From positions 86,115,960 through 86,179,959 of the forward strand of contig OX377206.1 of the NCBI GenBank assembly GCA_947396885.1: DNA of 64,000 nt, given 5' to 3'. The translations under genes and the position numbers were made by a program. Shown here piece by piece: positions 1 through 15,300 of this stretch (positions within the stretch are counted from its first letter, which is position 1; every line of letters begins with the position of its first letter). The notes under the pieces were generated by a model. The model saw nothing but the letters and a program-made list of their open reading frames with translations. It had not been told where the DNA came from and did not search any database. Origin of the DNA: Heligmosomoides polygyrus polygyrus (lineage: Eukaryota; Nematoda; Chromadorea; Rhabditida; Heligmosomidae).

Positions 1-367
1 ATTTGCACTGGTTGTGACCGAGCAATACTTGAAAGGACGTTACTAACCGTAAACGGAAGGTAAATAAACCGCCTTCATTTTTTACGTTTTATTTGATGAC
101 TGCATCTGTTACTACCACTTTACCGTAATCCATAAAACCTTTAAATAACTCGGGTAGATTTCCTTCGATTTGGAAAACCTTGCAAATTTTAGAAATTAGC
201 AAAATCTGTGCCATTCAAGAAGGGTTCTTTCTTCAAGTTTTTTCTTTCAACATACCCGATTAGGTCTTTAAGATTCGAGTAAACCTAGAGTTCTAGAGTA
301 AGAGGACACTAAGGAAATGGGCATGGAATTTGTGCTTATCATGCGGGATCATAAGCAATGATTTCAG

Positions 368-3300
368 GTCGTGGCATGAGGCCTGTCTTCGATGCGCCTC
401 CTGCAGAACGTCGCTGCTCTCCCAGCACACCTGCTTCTACCGTAACGGCAGCACCTTATGCAAGTCGTGTTATGGCAGGTAACTGCAGCGGCGTTTTTGG
501 ATCCGTTTATCGACTTTCGCTCGTCGGCCCAGCCTAGCTGGCTGGCACAGTAGTCCATGCGGTGGTGGAAGTTAATTAATTCAATTTGCTAACTCCTGCT
601 GCCTTCTTGACATCTGGAGCATCCCTCGAGACCTAATCAGATGGCTACATACACAGTATGCAGTGAGTATCCTCTTTCTAGTAGACTGCTGATGATTTAA
701 ACGTTTCGGATTAGACTGGAGTTTCCGCAAATCCCATGAGAAGAATTCTCTAGAAAGCTTCAGACCAGGCTTTCTTTAAGAATTTGCTGCACAACGTATA
801 GAAGGATTTATGGTAAAAAATTTGTGACGCAGAAACCTTGTGACAGATGTGATTTGTTCTTTCTCTTTGCTTATATTTTTCCCATCTTTTTATAGTATTC
901 CTTTTTTATTTATTTAAGGAGCAACATTTCGAGAACACTTAAGTGAAAACACCCGTTGTATCTAAACTGTGTACTTCATTGTTTCAATTCTTTACAAAAC
1001 TTGCCGATTTTAACGAAGTTGAGGTTGCTATTTAAATTGTCTCCTCACCTCCCTTCCTCATTAAGCAATATTAAGCAATATTCTCCTCTGAGTTTCACAA
1101 TCTCAGCATTCTGCGTATCAAACGCAATGCTGCGCCTCTCGAATACTGGGCACAAGGCTTCAGCCTGTGCTTGTTGCCGTTCTGTCTCGCAAATCTCTCG
1201 CGAAATCGAATCATTCAACTGACCTTGGATCCTTGTCTCGTGACTGCTGCTCCTTGTCCCCTATTCCTGCGGAAAGCTGCGGGGATTAAACCGCAGTTAG
1301 GAAAGAAGTGTCATAGTGTAGAGGTGATTCAGACACAAACATTTATCTTCTGGTTCACCCCAGATGCTGTTCAAACTTCTCTTCTCGACTCTTCGAAACT
1401 GTCATGTCATGCGTCTGCCTGAACTTCGTCATACTGAAACACCGGCTTTTGGACATGGAATATTGGATATACCTACTTTTCGTTTTTTTCTCGTTTTTGC
1501 TGCATTGAAGGAGCACATCTAAGCGCTACCGCACCAATCAATACTCACAGATGTACTTAAGCGACCAATGAGGTGTTAGCCAATAACTGGTTTCCTGGAT
1601 CTACTGTAGCAACTGCAGCAGCCGATAACAACATACCTCCCTGACCAATGAAGTGTTAGCCAATAACTGGATCATTTTCTCTGTCTATCTAAGTATTATT
1701 GCGCAAACTCCTCAATATTTGTTTATTTTTCCGCTTACTTCTACAATATTATACGTGCTAAAGGTATCGCTCCGCAGCTGGTTGCAGTAAGTTGAACAAC
1801 AAGAAAACGGAGGTCTTAAGACAAAAAAATTGAAGAAACCAGGCCGATCATTGCGCTTATCATTGGGTATACATAGCCCCTAGAAAGAGCTGTAAGCTAG
1901 GGATTTACGAGAAACACGAAGAAGCAAATGAGCGAGGAAGACTGAGAATTTGACGACGAAGAGCAATTTTGCACATTCTTTGGAAAGAAAAGCAGAGATT
2001 TCCGTTTCCATTCTATATTTTAAATGTTTTCTACTAGAAAGCAATTGATACAAAGCTGTGAACTGGAGCGATTTATTGTCTATTTTTCGCTGTTATCCGT
2101 GCAAATCCTTCCTGACACCCTTAAAGGCTATTGCATATTCAGGAGCGCATCGCGTTCGCCTTCCCTTTTCTAAACCATGAATTTTTACTGCTAATTTCCT
2201 GCTGTAAAATAGTGAACATTTTGCATACTACGATATATGCGTTAGAAGTGTCCATACGTTAGAAGTGCACGGCTTATCTGTTATTTTCTAGACAATTCAT
2301 CGCTTATATTCATTTGTAGAGGCAAATTGATGGGAGTCTAAAAAGGCAGGTCCGCCTCCATTTTTGCTAATAAAATCAAGAGAATTTGCCCGAAAAGTTT
2401 TAGAACCTTCAAAATGAAGTGGATAAGCACACTAGTATGTGTATGTAGTATACCTGCAATAGGATATTTGAACTTGATTTGCCTGGGCTAGATTCATCAA
2501 CGACTGAAATCAATCTAACGGCGAAAGTACTTGCCGAAATCCTTGATAGCGCGACTTATGAACGATCGATGTGGTAAAATGTTTCAGTGTTTCCTATTGG
2601 TAAGCCGCGCTATCAGGGATTTCAGCAGTATTTTCACCGTTATATTGCTGTAAGTCGTTGATGAATCTAGTCCGTGGTGTAAGGCCCAATGCGCCCAATG
2701 TGAAAGAGATATATGGTAGGCTACCTGTCTAGGCTTGCATAACCAGATCTCCTTGCTGTTACAAGGATTCTTGAAGTCAATTTTGCAGTTTTGTAAATTT
2801 GAATAAAATTCTGCACAAGATAGCGCCAACGCTCCTGAAGAAGACGGTTTGGCTGCAGTTTTCTGAAGAGCTCATCTGCCTTCAGGGCTACATGTCAGAC
2901 GTCTCCTTCCGAATTGCTTCCATCCTCTTTTGTTTCTCGTTGAACTCGGTGCTGACTCCAAGAAGCTGGCCGTCGTCACTCCTCTGTCGACACAATCGCT
3001 GGCGCTGCTCTTCGCAGCTGTCAAAGTGTCTAATTGCGTCACGGCGCAGTGGATGCTGCGATTACAGTAGCCGGTAATTATGCTCGGTACAACTGCTCAT
3101 TACTTTATTTGCGCGATACCGTGCAGATTTCGGGATTAGCAAACAGCAGCGACATGCTCCAGATCTCTTGAATCGATCGCGCCGCTGCTTCTGAATAGGC
3201 GCTAATCACTGCAGACGCCATAGGCGGAATCGCTCTGTTCCTGCTGGCAGCTGACAGCTGAAACCTGTCTCATCGCGAACACTGAAGCCACAGTAATCAC

Positions 3301-6300
3301 ATGCAGTACCACCCGTATGCTTACCTCTAGAGACGTAGATGACACCTACGTCGATTCGCGAAGAAAAAGCGCAAAGAAACCTGGAAGTTCTTCAACACAA
3401 CTGCGCGTGATGGGAAAAAAATCAAAAGATCTTTAAATGAAGTACGGATTCATGCATGTCTTCAAGAAATTGCTGCTGACTAGATTCTGCTGTTTACTAA
3501 ATTCTGTTCATAGCGCCTTCAGAATTACAGGTGCCTCTTGTCTACGTCTGGTTGTTGTATTGTGACTTTTTTTGGTAGAACATGTTGCTTTTTCTTATTT
3601 GTTTTGCGCGTGAGTGTCATGCTTACGCTCTGAATAAATAAATAAATAAATAAATAAATAACTGAGGAAATTTTTAAATGCTTACTACTGCATATGAATT
3701 GAATACGAAGACGGCGAATAAAAACCGGACTTATCGAGCAGTTCATTGAGGGCTGAAAAGAGGGCTCTGATGGAAAGTCTTTATGGCGAACCTATCTGTG
3801 GATTATTAACTCGAATTCACAATCTATCACATATTCCTCTGTTTAGGAGTGGGCTAAGTTGAAAATCACATTGGAACTCATCCTTCTTCTGTCAAAATTT
3901 ACTTTAAAGGACATTTAGAAGCCATTCCTACTCCTGCTCCGGCTTAGCAGGCTAGGCATTCGAGTTATTCGAGCTATTTTCTCCCTTCCTCTCCAATTTG
4001 AATGAGGTGATAACCCTACGCGTAACTGTACAAGGCACAACAGCTTTGCAATTGAAGTCGTTCTGAATAATTAGTCCTAATTCGATATATCAAGTTCTTC
4101 CTACAAGGTGGGCGAACCTTGACACCTTCTCGGGAATATGTAGAACGTATTCAGATTTTCTACCATTTCATTAAAGTGTTTGGTTTTTTATTTGTTCTGC
4201 CACTACATACTGCTATTGTTGGGACCGCGCGCTGGGACCGCACGGACGCTGCAATCTCGTGAAAACACTAATTCACGATGTTCCGAATGAAGCTCCCTCT
4301 CCAAAAGCTCCCTCTCATATTGGAGAAGGCCGGAACAGGTTTGAAGCAAAACTTAGAAGATGAATTTGCTTTTGTAAGAAGGCCTACGAAGAAAAGGGAC
4401 GCACGTTTGCCGCGAATTGTGCAAATAAGGTGACTACGTGCTGTAGCAGGTGTTTGACATATTTTTGTCTGGACTGATTTCAAAATTTTCACAAGAAATA
4501 TGACTAGTTATTCTCTGCATGACTATTTTTACAAGATGTGAGTAGCTGTTTGTGAATAGTGCCGATCTTTGTGCAGTTTGAATAGTGTGTGGTGCTTATT
4601 AGTTGATTTTATCAGTGCTTAGAAGTAAATAGCTGCCGGACCACAGCACAATAGCATTGTTGGGATCCAAAATATCTAATGATTACTCGTAAACTACGGC
4701 AAAAGCGAGAAATAGGCCGTACCGAACAGTTTTCTAACCGCGGGCCAAAATCGGCCCGCGCGGTCCCACGCGACAGAAAAACTGCGGGTCGAAAATGGCC
4801 CGCGCGGTCGTCAATGGGTTAAAGTGACCTCTAGGGCTACATAGGGCGTGAGGGTGAAACCGGATATAACTAATACTGCTTCTACTAGATTGTTTTCTTT
4901 TATTTGAAATGACTTTTTTATTGATAAGGTCTTAATCCTCTTCTAGCTCTAATCTGTTAACTCTGTCCTTGTCATTCAAATCTTGTTCTAATGCTCATAG
5001 TTATGGTAAATGCTGTAAGCTATGTATTAGATTCATAACACACGTTATTTGCCTTCCTGTAATTTGCTCCTGTTCTGAATCGCCCGTAATTGAACACTAC
5101 CTACTACGGCTGACATTGAAGGTAGGTATACAAATACAATCTATGCAGGCTACCGTATGCCCAGCGTTTTTGTCCACCGTATATCTTGTCATTTTTATCT
5201 GATTATGTTCATTAAAATTTTAAATGATACGTCTATACATAGCGTGTAGTGTTATTATATAACCAATATTTTTTATTATTTTATCCAATGACATCAAAAC
5301 ACTAGGAGGGAGCGAACAAAAAATGCATGTAGGCCTAACCACTTCATATATTATATAACCAATGTAAAATATTATATTATATAACTAATATTTATTATTA
5401 TTATTATTATTATTAACGGCATTCATATTATTTTGCCAATATTTATATTATTAATTTATCTAATAACACCAAAACAATGGGAGGGTATTGATTCAAGATG
5501 ATTTCAGACGACGTCATAAGATGCCGGTGTGTTAAGTATAAATAAAGGACGGCGTTATTCAATCCCTTTGGGATGTGCCACGCATTCTACTTCTACGGGA
5601 TGTCGTGGAGGCGAGTTGAATGCGTATTTGGCCATACAATGATTTGCAGTGGCCAGCCGATCTACAAGTCAGTGCTTTGTCCTTCTCAGACAAGTCTGCT
5701 ACCAATTCACCGACCCTGGAGGGTGGAAGGCTTGGTTGGCCTGGGCGGGAAATCCGAACCAGGAACCTGGTATCGGGTGCAGGCGGTAGCCGGCGCCTCC
5801 TCCGACTGCGCTCCACGCGCCCGTGCCAATGTGTTACCATTGATAATGTAACTCTGGTACCATTGACAATATGCTTCATCGTTTCAAGTAGTATTGACAA
5901 TGTACCGTGGTGTTTCGACACAGTGATTTTTATTTTTAAAAATATTTTTGTCAACACTGCATGACGAACAGAATCAAAATCGATACGAAATATTGTGAAT
6001 GTGAAGCCATAGCTGGGAAATTCTACTCTGTGAGGTTTGGAGAGAACTGCCCTAACTGAATTTCCGATCCTTCGTTCGGGCGAGATTCATGCAAATTATA
6101 TAATTGAAGCGGTGGGTGAGCAAACACTTGTGGATAAAAGACGCCGAAAACGGATTAGAACACCAGGAACAGTCAAGGAGCCTGACAGATGCAGTCAATT
6201 GAAGCGCTTGTATACGATCAGCCGCTCGCCCACCCACTTGAGTTGAATACTTGCCGCTCAGGACACAGAACGAATAGGAGCATTTTTTCGTAGAATTGGC

Positions 6301-9300
6301 AGAGGGATTTCACAACGCATTTGCTTCGACCAAAAGATAAAGACCGCTTTACTCCATCCTCTTTGGGATGCGCCACGCATTCTGCTTCTATGGAATGTCG
6401 TGGAGGCGATTTGAATGGGTACTGGTCCTACACAATGACCTGTACTGATCAGCCAATGGATGGATCAAAACGGTATCGCAAACATAAGAATAACGGTAAG
6501 GATAAAGGGGTGCTCTTTTGGGATGCGCCATGCATTCTACTTTTGTCACGGACACAATTTGAACAAGCATTAGGGCGATACAGTGAATAGCGGTGGCCAG
6601 CTGATAGAACAATCCAATGTCTTATCCTTCCCCGATAAGTCTGATACCAATTAACCGACCCCGCAGGGATGGAAAGGGTCCGCTCTGGCGGGAAATCCAA
6701 ACAAAGAACCTCGCATCAGGTGCGCGCGTCCTTGACAGCGCTCCATGCGCTCTTTAACCCCTCTACCTAATTTTTTTGATTTTTTCGCATTAATCCACGA
6801 CAGAAACAAGGAGACACTCAGAGTGCCCTTGTTCTACTCCGTGTGTTTGTTACTCATTTCATTCATTCTATCTTTCGTTATCTTTGCGTATCTATTATCA
6901 TTTTGGCACTACCTCAATCCTCATATACTTTGCTATAGTGGTAGCCTCTTTATTTATCCATTTTGATGCATGCGAAGGTGCCCCTCAATAAAGATCGTAA
7001 CAAAAAGTTTCTTCTGGAGATAGGTGGAGAACCGATTCATTTCAAAAGATTAAAATTTGTAACTTGTTTCCACATTGTCAAATGAGAAGAAAAAACAAAA
7101 CCACAGTCACCAATTGCAGCGCTTAAAATAAATAAATAAAATACATTCTGATTTCTGAGTAAACCGAAGGAGCTTTCTAGGTCAATACTTTGAAATAAGT
7201 AAGCGAAAGGATGAAGTTGAGTGAAGCGTATTTGCTAACAGAAAGAAACACATAATTTTCGAATGATTTTCGATGAATTGAATGAATTTGAAGGAGCAGC
7301 GTCAACGAGGCATTTAAATCTTTTTTTTAAATCTTAATCATTTTCTTCGTTTGGGCCTCTTCTCTTCTTGTGGACGCTCTAGTTACTCTGAATAGCGTTC
7401 CCTTTATCGTGTTCTTCATAGTTTATATTGGGAGTGAAGTTCGATCCTCACACTATACGCAAACGGGCCTTTGAACTGAAGTATCAGCTTCAGCGGAGTT
7501 TGATTTTTGATCGTTTCGCCATTCTAATTTTAAATGTCTGTGTTTGTGTCGATTCGATTATGATGCCCGAATTCTGTTTTCTCCATTACTTGCCAGGACG
7601 TTCCTCCTCCAGTCTGAAACCTGAGGTTGAAAAGATGTACAAGAAACATTGAGGTGGTGTTCATCAAACTCCCGATAACTAACCTAAACATTAAAATAAG
7701 GAAAAGTGAAAGCAAAAAAAAAATAAAATTACACATTTCTTTTTCCAAAGCGGTTCGTTTCGCCACCTATCTTCAGGCAAACCTTTTTCCTAGAACTCCA
7801 TTCCGGTGGCTCTTCAGTGGAGAGGAAGATGTTACATATGTTGCATATAACAGCTTTGAATGTGTAAAATAACAATTACAATTTTGATAGCTTTAATGTT
7901 TTAAGCGTAAAACGTTCAAAAAACTTAAATTCTATGTTTATGTTTATTTTTGTATTTTGCGATTCACAGTTTAACGCACATATAGTTTACATACATGGTT
8001 TATTTATATTGGAATTTTTGTTACTTTTATATAAAATTAGAAACTTACAGTACGTTGATCAGCTGACGATCAGCTGATTCTTGTCCTCGTTCTAACAAAA
8101 ATAACTCCACTGTAATACAGTATTCGCTATCAGAATGTACAACTCATATCATACTACAGTGTAAGTCATTTTGTTTTCTCAAGAACATTAGCTCGGTAGC
8201 ATCTTTTTTATCTTGGCCCTGTCTTTAGCTCTAATTTATTCTTTTACGTCTAATTAATTATATTAAATTTTCTTATAAAATGGAACTCCTGCCCATATCC
8301 AAAAGCACAGTTGCACAAGTATAAACATAGGCATATACGAATTTTTTAGTTATGCAAGAAACTGTTTCAGTAAATGGTCAAATTCAGCTTAATGTTTTTA
8401 CAAAGTTTATAGCTTTGTTGCTATTATCTAACATGTTATATTTATATAATATTGGCCTATTTTTAAATATACATCTGTTGATATTATTGACAATAAAATC
8501 TTTATTAAATCCTTTATTTACAAGAACTCTATAAAAATCTTTTAGTTTATCACAAAAATATTCAAATCTAGAACAAGCATTGGCCATTCTTAGGATTTCT
8601 GTGTATATGACGTTACGTTTAACTCTGATAGAAACTTCAGAATCCATGTGTGGAAACCTGTTAACTTTGAAATCAAAAATTAAAAAGCAATAAAGTTTAA
8701 AAAACGCCACTTAGTAACAATTGTTTTATCTTCTCGGTCCCGACTACGAAACTTTTGACATGTCCTCTTCATGGTGCAGTCGTAACCATTTTTATTAATA
8801 ATCTAACCACTTTCATGAATATTAATTCTAGAATTGTGAAGCAGTACTCCTCCTTACTACACAGTTATACGGAGGACAGCTCTTCTTAATTGATGAGACG
8901 ATTAGCGTTCAGTTCAAAACTAGTGTTGAACAGTGTCCATTTCCGTTTCCGCCTTCCGGACGTGTTCCTTCGAATTTGTTCTTATAAACTTCTGGAGGGC
9001 GCGTGTAGCGCAGTCGGAGTAGGCGCCGACTGTCGCGTGCACCCGATACTAGGCTCCTGGTTCGGATTTCCTGCCCAGGCCAACCAAACCTTCCATCCCT
9101 CCGGGGTCGGTGAATTGGTACCAGACTTGTCTGGGAAGGATAGAGCGCTGACTTGCTCATCGGCTGGTCACCGCAAGTCATTGTATAGCCAAATACGCAT
9201 TCAAATCGCCTCCACAATATCCCGTAGAAGTAGAATGCGTGGCGCATCCCAAAAGGGTTTGAATAACTTCGTCCTTTATCCTTTACCCTTAAACTTCTGA

Positions 9301-12300
9301 AAATGAAGCCTTGTGAGCCCAAAAAGTCTGCTGTGTTTCACGAGCATCGCCCTTGTAAGACTTTATGCTCAAAGATTGTCGAGCTCAGCCGCGGTTCGTT
9401 ACACCTGGCTAATGCGCGGTCATGGAGGGATCATAGCGGCGCGTACAATATGGGGCATGTAATTGCCGCCCTCCTCACTCTCACATCGCCCATCACTTCA
9501 GTTTTCTGGTTATCTATATAGACAAGCCTGCTGACCCGCTTCTTCATTTGCGAATTTATAAAAGGATAAGGATAAAGGACGGCGTTACTCAATCCCTTTT
9601 GAGATGCGCCACGCATTCTACTTCTACGGAATGTCGTGGAGGCGATTTGAATGCGTATTGCGTATGACTTGCGGTGGCCAGCCGATGAACAAGTCAGCGT
9701 TCTATTCTTCCCAGACAAGTCTGGTACCAATTCACCGACCCCGGAGGAATGGAAGGCTTGGTTGGCCTGGGCGGGAAATCTGAACCAAGAGCCTGGTATC
9801 GGGAGCCCGCGACAGCTGGCACCTCTTCCCACTGCGCTACACGCGTCCTCAAAAATATAAAATAAAGGGGAGGATAGAGTTGTTTCTTACACAAGTTCTG
9901 TTGTGCGAGTCTCGAGACTCTTTTAGAGACTCAGCAGAAGCGTCTTTTTGGAAGTGAACCTTACTATCCTCTTTGTGCGCCCTAATTAGCGGATTAGAGA
10001 ACTGGCGAACAGAAAGCAAAGACTTTTCAAGCGGTTTCTGTACCCGCAGTTTTAAATACTTTTAACCCTTTGCTCTTTACCTCCTTTTTCTATGTTGTCC
10101 CGTTCTGAGTTGTTGTGGTTATGTTGTCTGAACATTGTGATTCACGTTGCCTTTCTTCAAAATAAATTTACCCTGTGTCAATAATAAATAAATGAAGTTC
10201 AACTACATAGAATCCAATAACATATTTATTTATTTCTACGTGGATATCCACGCAAAAAAATAGAACAAACAGAACATGCACATTACATACGAACCAGAAC
10301 AGAGCAAATAAAAATATACTGTTAGGTACAAGCGACAGATAGCGGCAACAGTTGGAAGCAAACTATTAAGGAACATCCTGGAGGTACCTGTCAATAAGTC
10401 TTTTGTATTGCCTTAGCGATTTTGGTAAAATGTTTTTCTTCGAAAACTTTTGAAATTCGGTTCCAGCTGGGTCTGTGAAAAATGTACATAGACCTTATAT
10501 GTATTACTTCTAGCTTTTGGAATCTGGATCTTCATCTGACCCCCTCTAGTATTTGAGCAAGATAGTGAATAAAATTCCTGAAGGCGAAGATCCAACATAC
10601 CATTGATCAGCTTATATATGGTGATTAGATCGTATCGTTATGACTATACAGTGCTATTGGGCCATACCTAACACCGTTCTTGAGGATGCCCTGTCCAGCC
10701 GGCTCGCAAGTTGCAAGATGCGTGGAATAAATCCGACGAGCAAATGCATCGATTTTCATCCTTTGTGCCAAATTAGATTGAGAAGGCGAGTATGGCGAAT
10801 GTACCAGCGTCGCTTCTGGAACAGCAAACCTCACCTCTTTGAGCAACTTTAAGTAGAGCACCAGACTTTAACGAGTTTCTTCTTAGTAGCAGAAACATCC
10901 AGTTAGCACATCAGTAGAAATGAATAACGTAATAATAAAGAAAAGTTATCGGAATCAGGAACCTATTAGATCCTGTTTCACCTCTGAGCCCTATACAGAA
11001 GCTAACGTAGGAAGAAGAGCCTAAGTACTACGATAGATACATATCTCTTTCATAATAGAAACATCTAGTCAGTACGTCAGCAGAAAATTCGTGGACATAA
11101 GAAGTCGTCGTTTTTTAAAATTTTTCACTGCATTTTGCGGAACTGCGCAGGTTAGACTTTCGGTAAATTTCAGTATGGCGTCGTTAGACTGTTAATGTGT
11201 CGTTGTTTGAGCCGTTGGCCCAGACTTCTCTGACACCCACCTGTCGTTCCGTTGGCCGTTCATTCGTAGCTACAGTACTAGGGTTGAAATATTTTTAAAT
11301 TACAAAAGTGCTTCAATTTCTTCTAGATTAGTGTTTTGTAATGTGAACTTAGGGCGCGTGTGGCGCAGTCGTAGGAGGCGCAGACTGTCGCCTGCACCCG
11401 ATACCAGCGTGCTGGTTCGGATTTCCCGCCCAGGCCAACCAAGCCTTCGATCCCTCCGGGGTCGGTGAATTGGTACCAGACTTGTCTGGGAAGGATGAAG
11501 CACTGATTTGTTCATCGGCTGGCCACTGCAAGTCATTGTATGACCAAATACGCATTCAAATCGTCTCCACGCCTTCCCGAAGCAGAATGCGTGGCGCATC
11601 CCAAAAGGGATTGAATAACGCCGTCCTTTATCCTATCCTTTAATGCGAACTTGTGTTTGGGCAGATAAAATTGTAGCTGCTCTCAACACATCCGGACTCT
11701 GAGGACGGCCAGGTCATCGAAAAACGAGGAAAAAATCCTTGATGAACGACTCAGGACACGTTTTCTGTTGCAGCTTTAAGAATTTTTCGTCGTTAATAAA
11801 AAAATTCCAAAAACTTTATTTTTCCTAATTTTTAAAAATTTTTCCTTTTCATCTGATACCACTTAACGGCTAAAGTGAAAAAAATGAAGATAGGATCCTT
11901 CCTAGTCCGAGGGGGATGTCAGCGTTTAAAAAGTGCTGCATCGTACGAACAATATTTAATCGCTTCAATAATTTAACTTGCTTTGCTGGTCCTTTGGCGG
12001 TGCCCACCGACTAAGATAGGTCCGAATACTGAAAGGAAACAACGAAGACATTCTCAACTAAAACAAAATCTACGTTTGAGTTCTAAATTCGAAAGAACTA
12101 AAAAATAAGAAAATGATAAGCGAAGGCATCTTTCTCTATTCAACGCCTTCAAGGTGTTAGAAATTCTGGCCAGTTTGGCACTTATTCAGCTACCATTTGC
12201 CAGTGAAAGGTGGATCGACGCCCTCGTGAACAACTATTCGAGTATTCTGTTGTTGTTCTGTTCTTATTTGTATTTCTTGGTTATCCTGTTGGTAAGGAAA

Positions 12301-15300
12301 TGTGACTTTATCCCTTCAGTGGATTTAGCTCACGACGCTGCAGAAGATGATACAAATCGAATGATATTGATCATCTGAGTTGGTCGATGAACTGCTAAAA
12401 AAAGGCAATACTATTAGGGTGCCCAGAAAGTATCTGCAAAAATACGACAATTTTTTCAAAATAATGCAATTTTTAAACATTTTATTAATCAACCGAATAA
12501 TTTCCATCAACACCGACATAGAAATTCGGGAACTTGGAGGCGAAACAAGCTTGGAGGTCATTTTCGAGGTGGCCACGATCTTCATAACGCTTCCCTTCCA
12601 AATTATGCTGAAGTGATCGAAAGAGGTGGTAGTCACTTGGGGCCAGATCTGGGCTGTACGGTGGATGCGGCAGAACTTCCCATCCGAGTTCCAGAATCTT
12701 CTGAGAAGTCGTCTTCGCGATGTGTGGGCTCCCGTTATCGTGCACCAAGCGAACTTTGTCGAGCCCGGGCTGTTGCTTGCGCATCTTGTCGGCCAGTCTC
12801 TGCAGTTGGGTAGCGCAGACCTCGGCAGTGTCAGTCGTGCTGTCAGGCAGCAGCTCGGAATTGTAGATCCCATAAACTTCCCACCAGACGCTCAGCATGA
12901 CTTTCCTCGCATGAATTTCACCTTTTACGAAAGATTTCGGCACTTCATCGCGTTGGCACCACGCACTTTTACGAGAGTGGTTGACGTAGACGACCCATTT
13001 TTCGTCTCCTGTGACGATGGTGTCCAGCCAGTTGAAGATGCGACTTCGGGAGAGCAGCTAAGTGCATATGCCTAGACATCTTCGCCGGTAGATGGATAGA
13101 CACTTCTGTCATCGTACAATGAAATGGGCAAGGAAGACGGAGTTGGATATGTTATGCAGATACAACAGGATAGTGTCCTTAGCACTTATGTTGAAATCTG
13201 AATAGCATTCTAAAAACGGGAGTATTGCGAAATTTCTACAGATACTTTCTGGACACCCTAATATCAGTCAACATGTAGAATTTAAAACTCAGTTCACATT
13301 TTTTTCACGCGTCAGTTGTCAGACAGAGTTGTCCGACAACGTACCAGGAAACGAACATTTTCCTGACTTTTGCAGTCGTCTGAAGCAGTTGGTGTCTGCG
13401 CTGGCCATAACGTGCATTTAGCTCATGACGCTGAAGAAGATGGTAAAAATCGAATGATAATAACCATCTGAGTTGGTCCGTAAACAGCTAGAAAAGGCAA
13501 TACTATCAGTTGATATTGATCGACTGTTAGAATTTTGAAAACTCAGTGCGGCATCTTCGAATGCTATGCTTTCCAGGTGGCTTTAAAAACTGTTTGGTCA
13601 TCGATTTCTCGAACATGCCTACTATATCGTATCCTTATCATAATTTTTTCTATAGACCCCTCTGCAGGCACCGCTAGTAGAACATAGTACCTACTGGTTA
13701 TTGTTAAATAATAGGTTATATTCAATTGCTTCACAAAGAAAATACGTCGAATTGGAGTGTCGAACAGCATTGTCCGACAATGTCGCGAAAGTTCGTATTC
13801 TCTATAGTAATTCTATAGTTCTTGCAGGCAATTCGGTACAAAATGCGCCTCGTGTAGCCGGCTCATTCATGCGACGGACTGGGTTCGACGTGCACGATCA
13901 CATGTCTTCCATCTGGCTTGCTTCGCCTGCGCACAATGCAAACGGTAACGCACTTCCATAAAAAATTTCATTTTTTAATTCTTGATATATTTTTTAGACA
14001 ACTAGCACTTCCAAAAAATCATTTTTTAATCTTATTATATTTTTTTAGACAACTAAGTACCGGCGAGGAATTTGCTCTGCAGGATAATCGACTGCTCTGC
14101 AAACAACACTTTGTGGAATTCGTTGACGGCGATTCGGGTTAGATTGATTGGACTTTATTTTTTTTTAGCCTACATAGCACTGAAGAGTGCTGCTTTTTCT
14201 AACCTGCCTCCTTAGATTCCTCGCTATTCAGCATAGCTTTTGCTTAATTTTCATTTTGCTCACATTCCGGTGATTTCACGATCTTCGAACGCGACCAGGA
14301 AACCTTTCAAAACTATCTTCTAAGCACTTCACCAGGATATCGGAGGCAAACACTAGTCTACTTAATGAATAATCAATGATGGAACCAGACAATATATTAG
14401 GGGGGGGGGTGGCCAAAAGTAATGAGACTCTCCATGCGGTGTCCATATATCTCGTGAATGCAGTCTGGTTTCGTGCTTATCGTATTTGTATGTTAGTATG
14501 CTATGTACCTACTGAAGCCACCTGAGAAGTTACCATTTCCGCCCTTTCCAGAAGCATGCCAAAACCGCAGTCTGTCTCATGCCGAAACCCCAGCCTGACA
14601 AGTCGACCAGTGTCGAGCAAATCTCTCCCGATTCCCAACCCCGAGCAGCCTGGACTCAATCTTAACGCAGGATGAGAAGTACGTCTTCTACTTTAACCCT
14701 GCCAAGCAGCGAGTCTGGGTGAGGCCTGTTGACACGTTACCGACCTTCGTTCGGCGAGATGTTCACGGCAAGAACCACCTTCAGAGCTTTTGGGTCTCCC
14801 GGTTTTGGGCGCCCATGGACCGGTATACTGGAAGCTGTTTACCAAAAGCACGGCGATGGACTCCAAGGCCATGGTAAACGAAATAGAAGAGGTGGACCTG
14901 CGACTATTCAGTCGCAGCGCGTCAAGAAGGTCCTCCTCTTCGACAACGCCGCACCCCATCGGGAACAAGCGACCACAGATAAGCTTGCTCAGCTGGGCTA
15001 CGTTCATTGCTTCACCCACCGTATTCGCCGGACATCTCCATGCGACTACCACCACTTCTTGGGCCTACAGGACTTCCTGGTCGGAAGGGACACAAGAACT
15101 CAAGCAGTCCTTGACAACCATATCGAGCAGTTGATCAACACCAGGCCCAAGCAGTTCTCGAAGGATGGGATCAGGAAGTTGGCTGAGCGATGGCAGCAAG
15201 GTCATTGCCCTTAATGTCAAATACATTCCTCAGCATCGTTGAGTTGTAATTGAATTATAAAGAGATAAAGATTTTTCTTCAATTTGTCTCATTACTTTTG

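Noticed and set aside
5559..9860. Open frames of 90-140 codons on both strands inside SINE copies
   Set aside because: They follow the SINE consensus in every copy and orientation, with no codon bias or conserved protein; they are by-products of GC-rich repeat sequence.
12626..13075. 149-codon plus-strand open frame
   Set aside because: It is antisense to the catalytic mariner transposase frame, which carries the D34D motifs.
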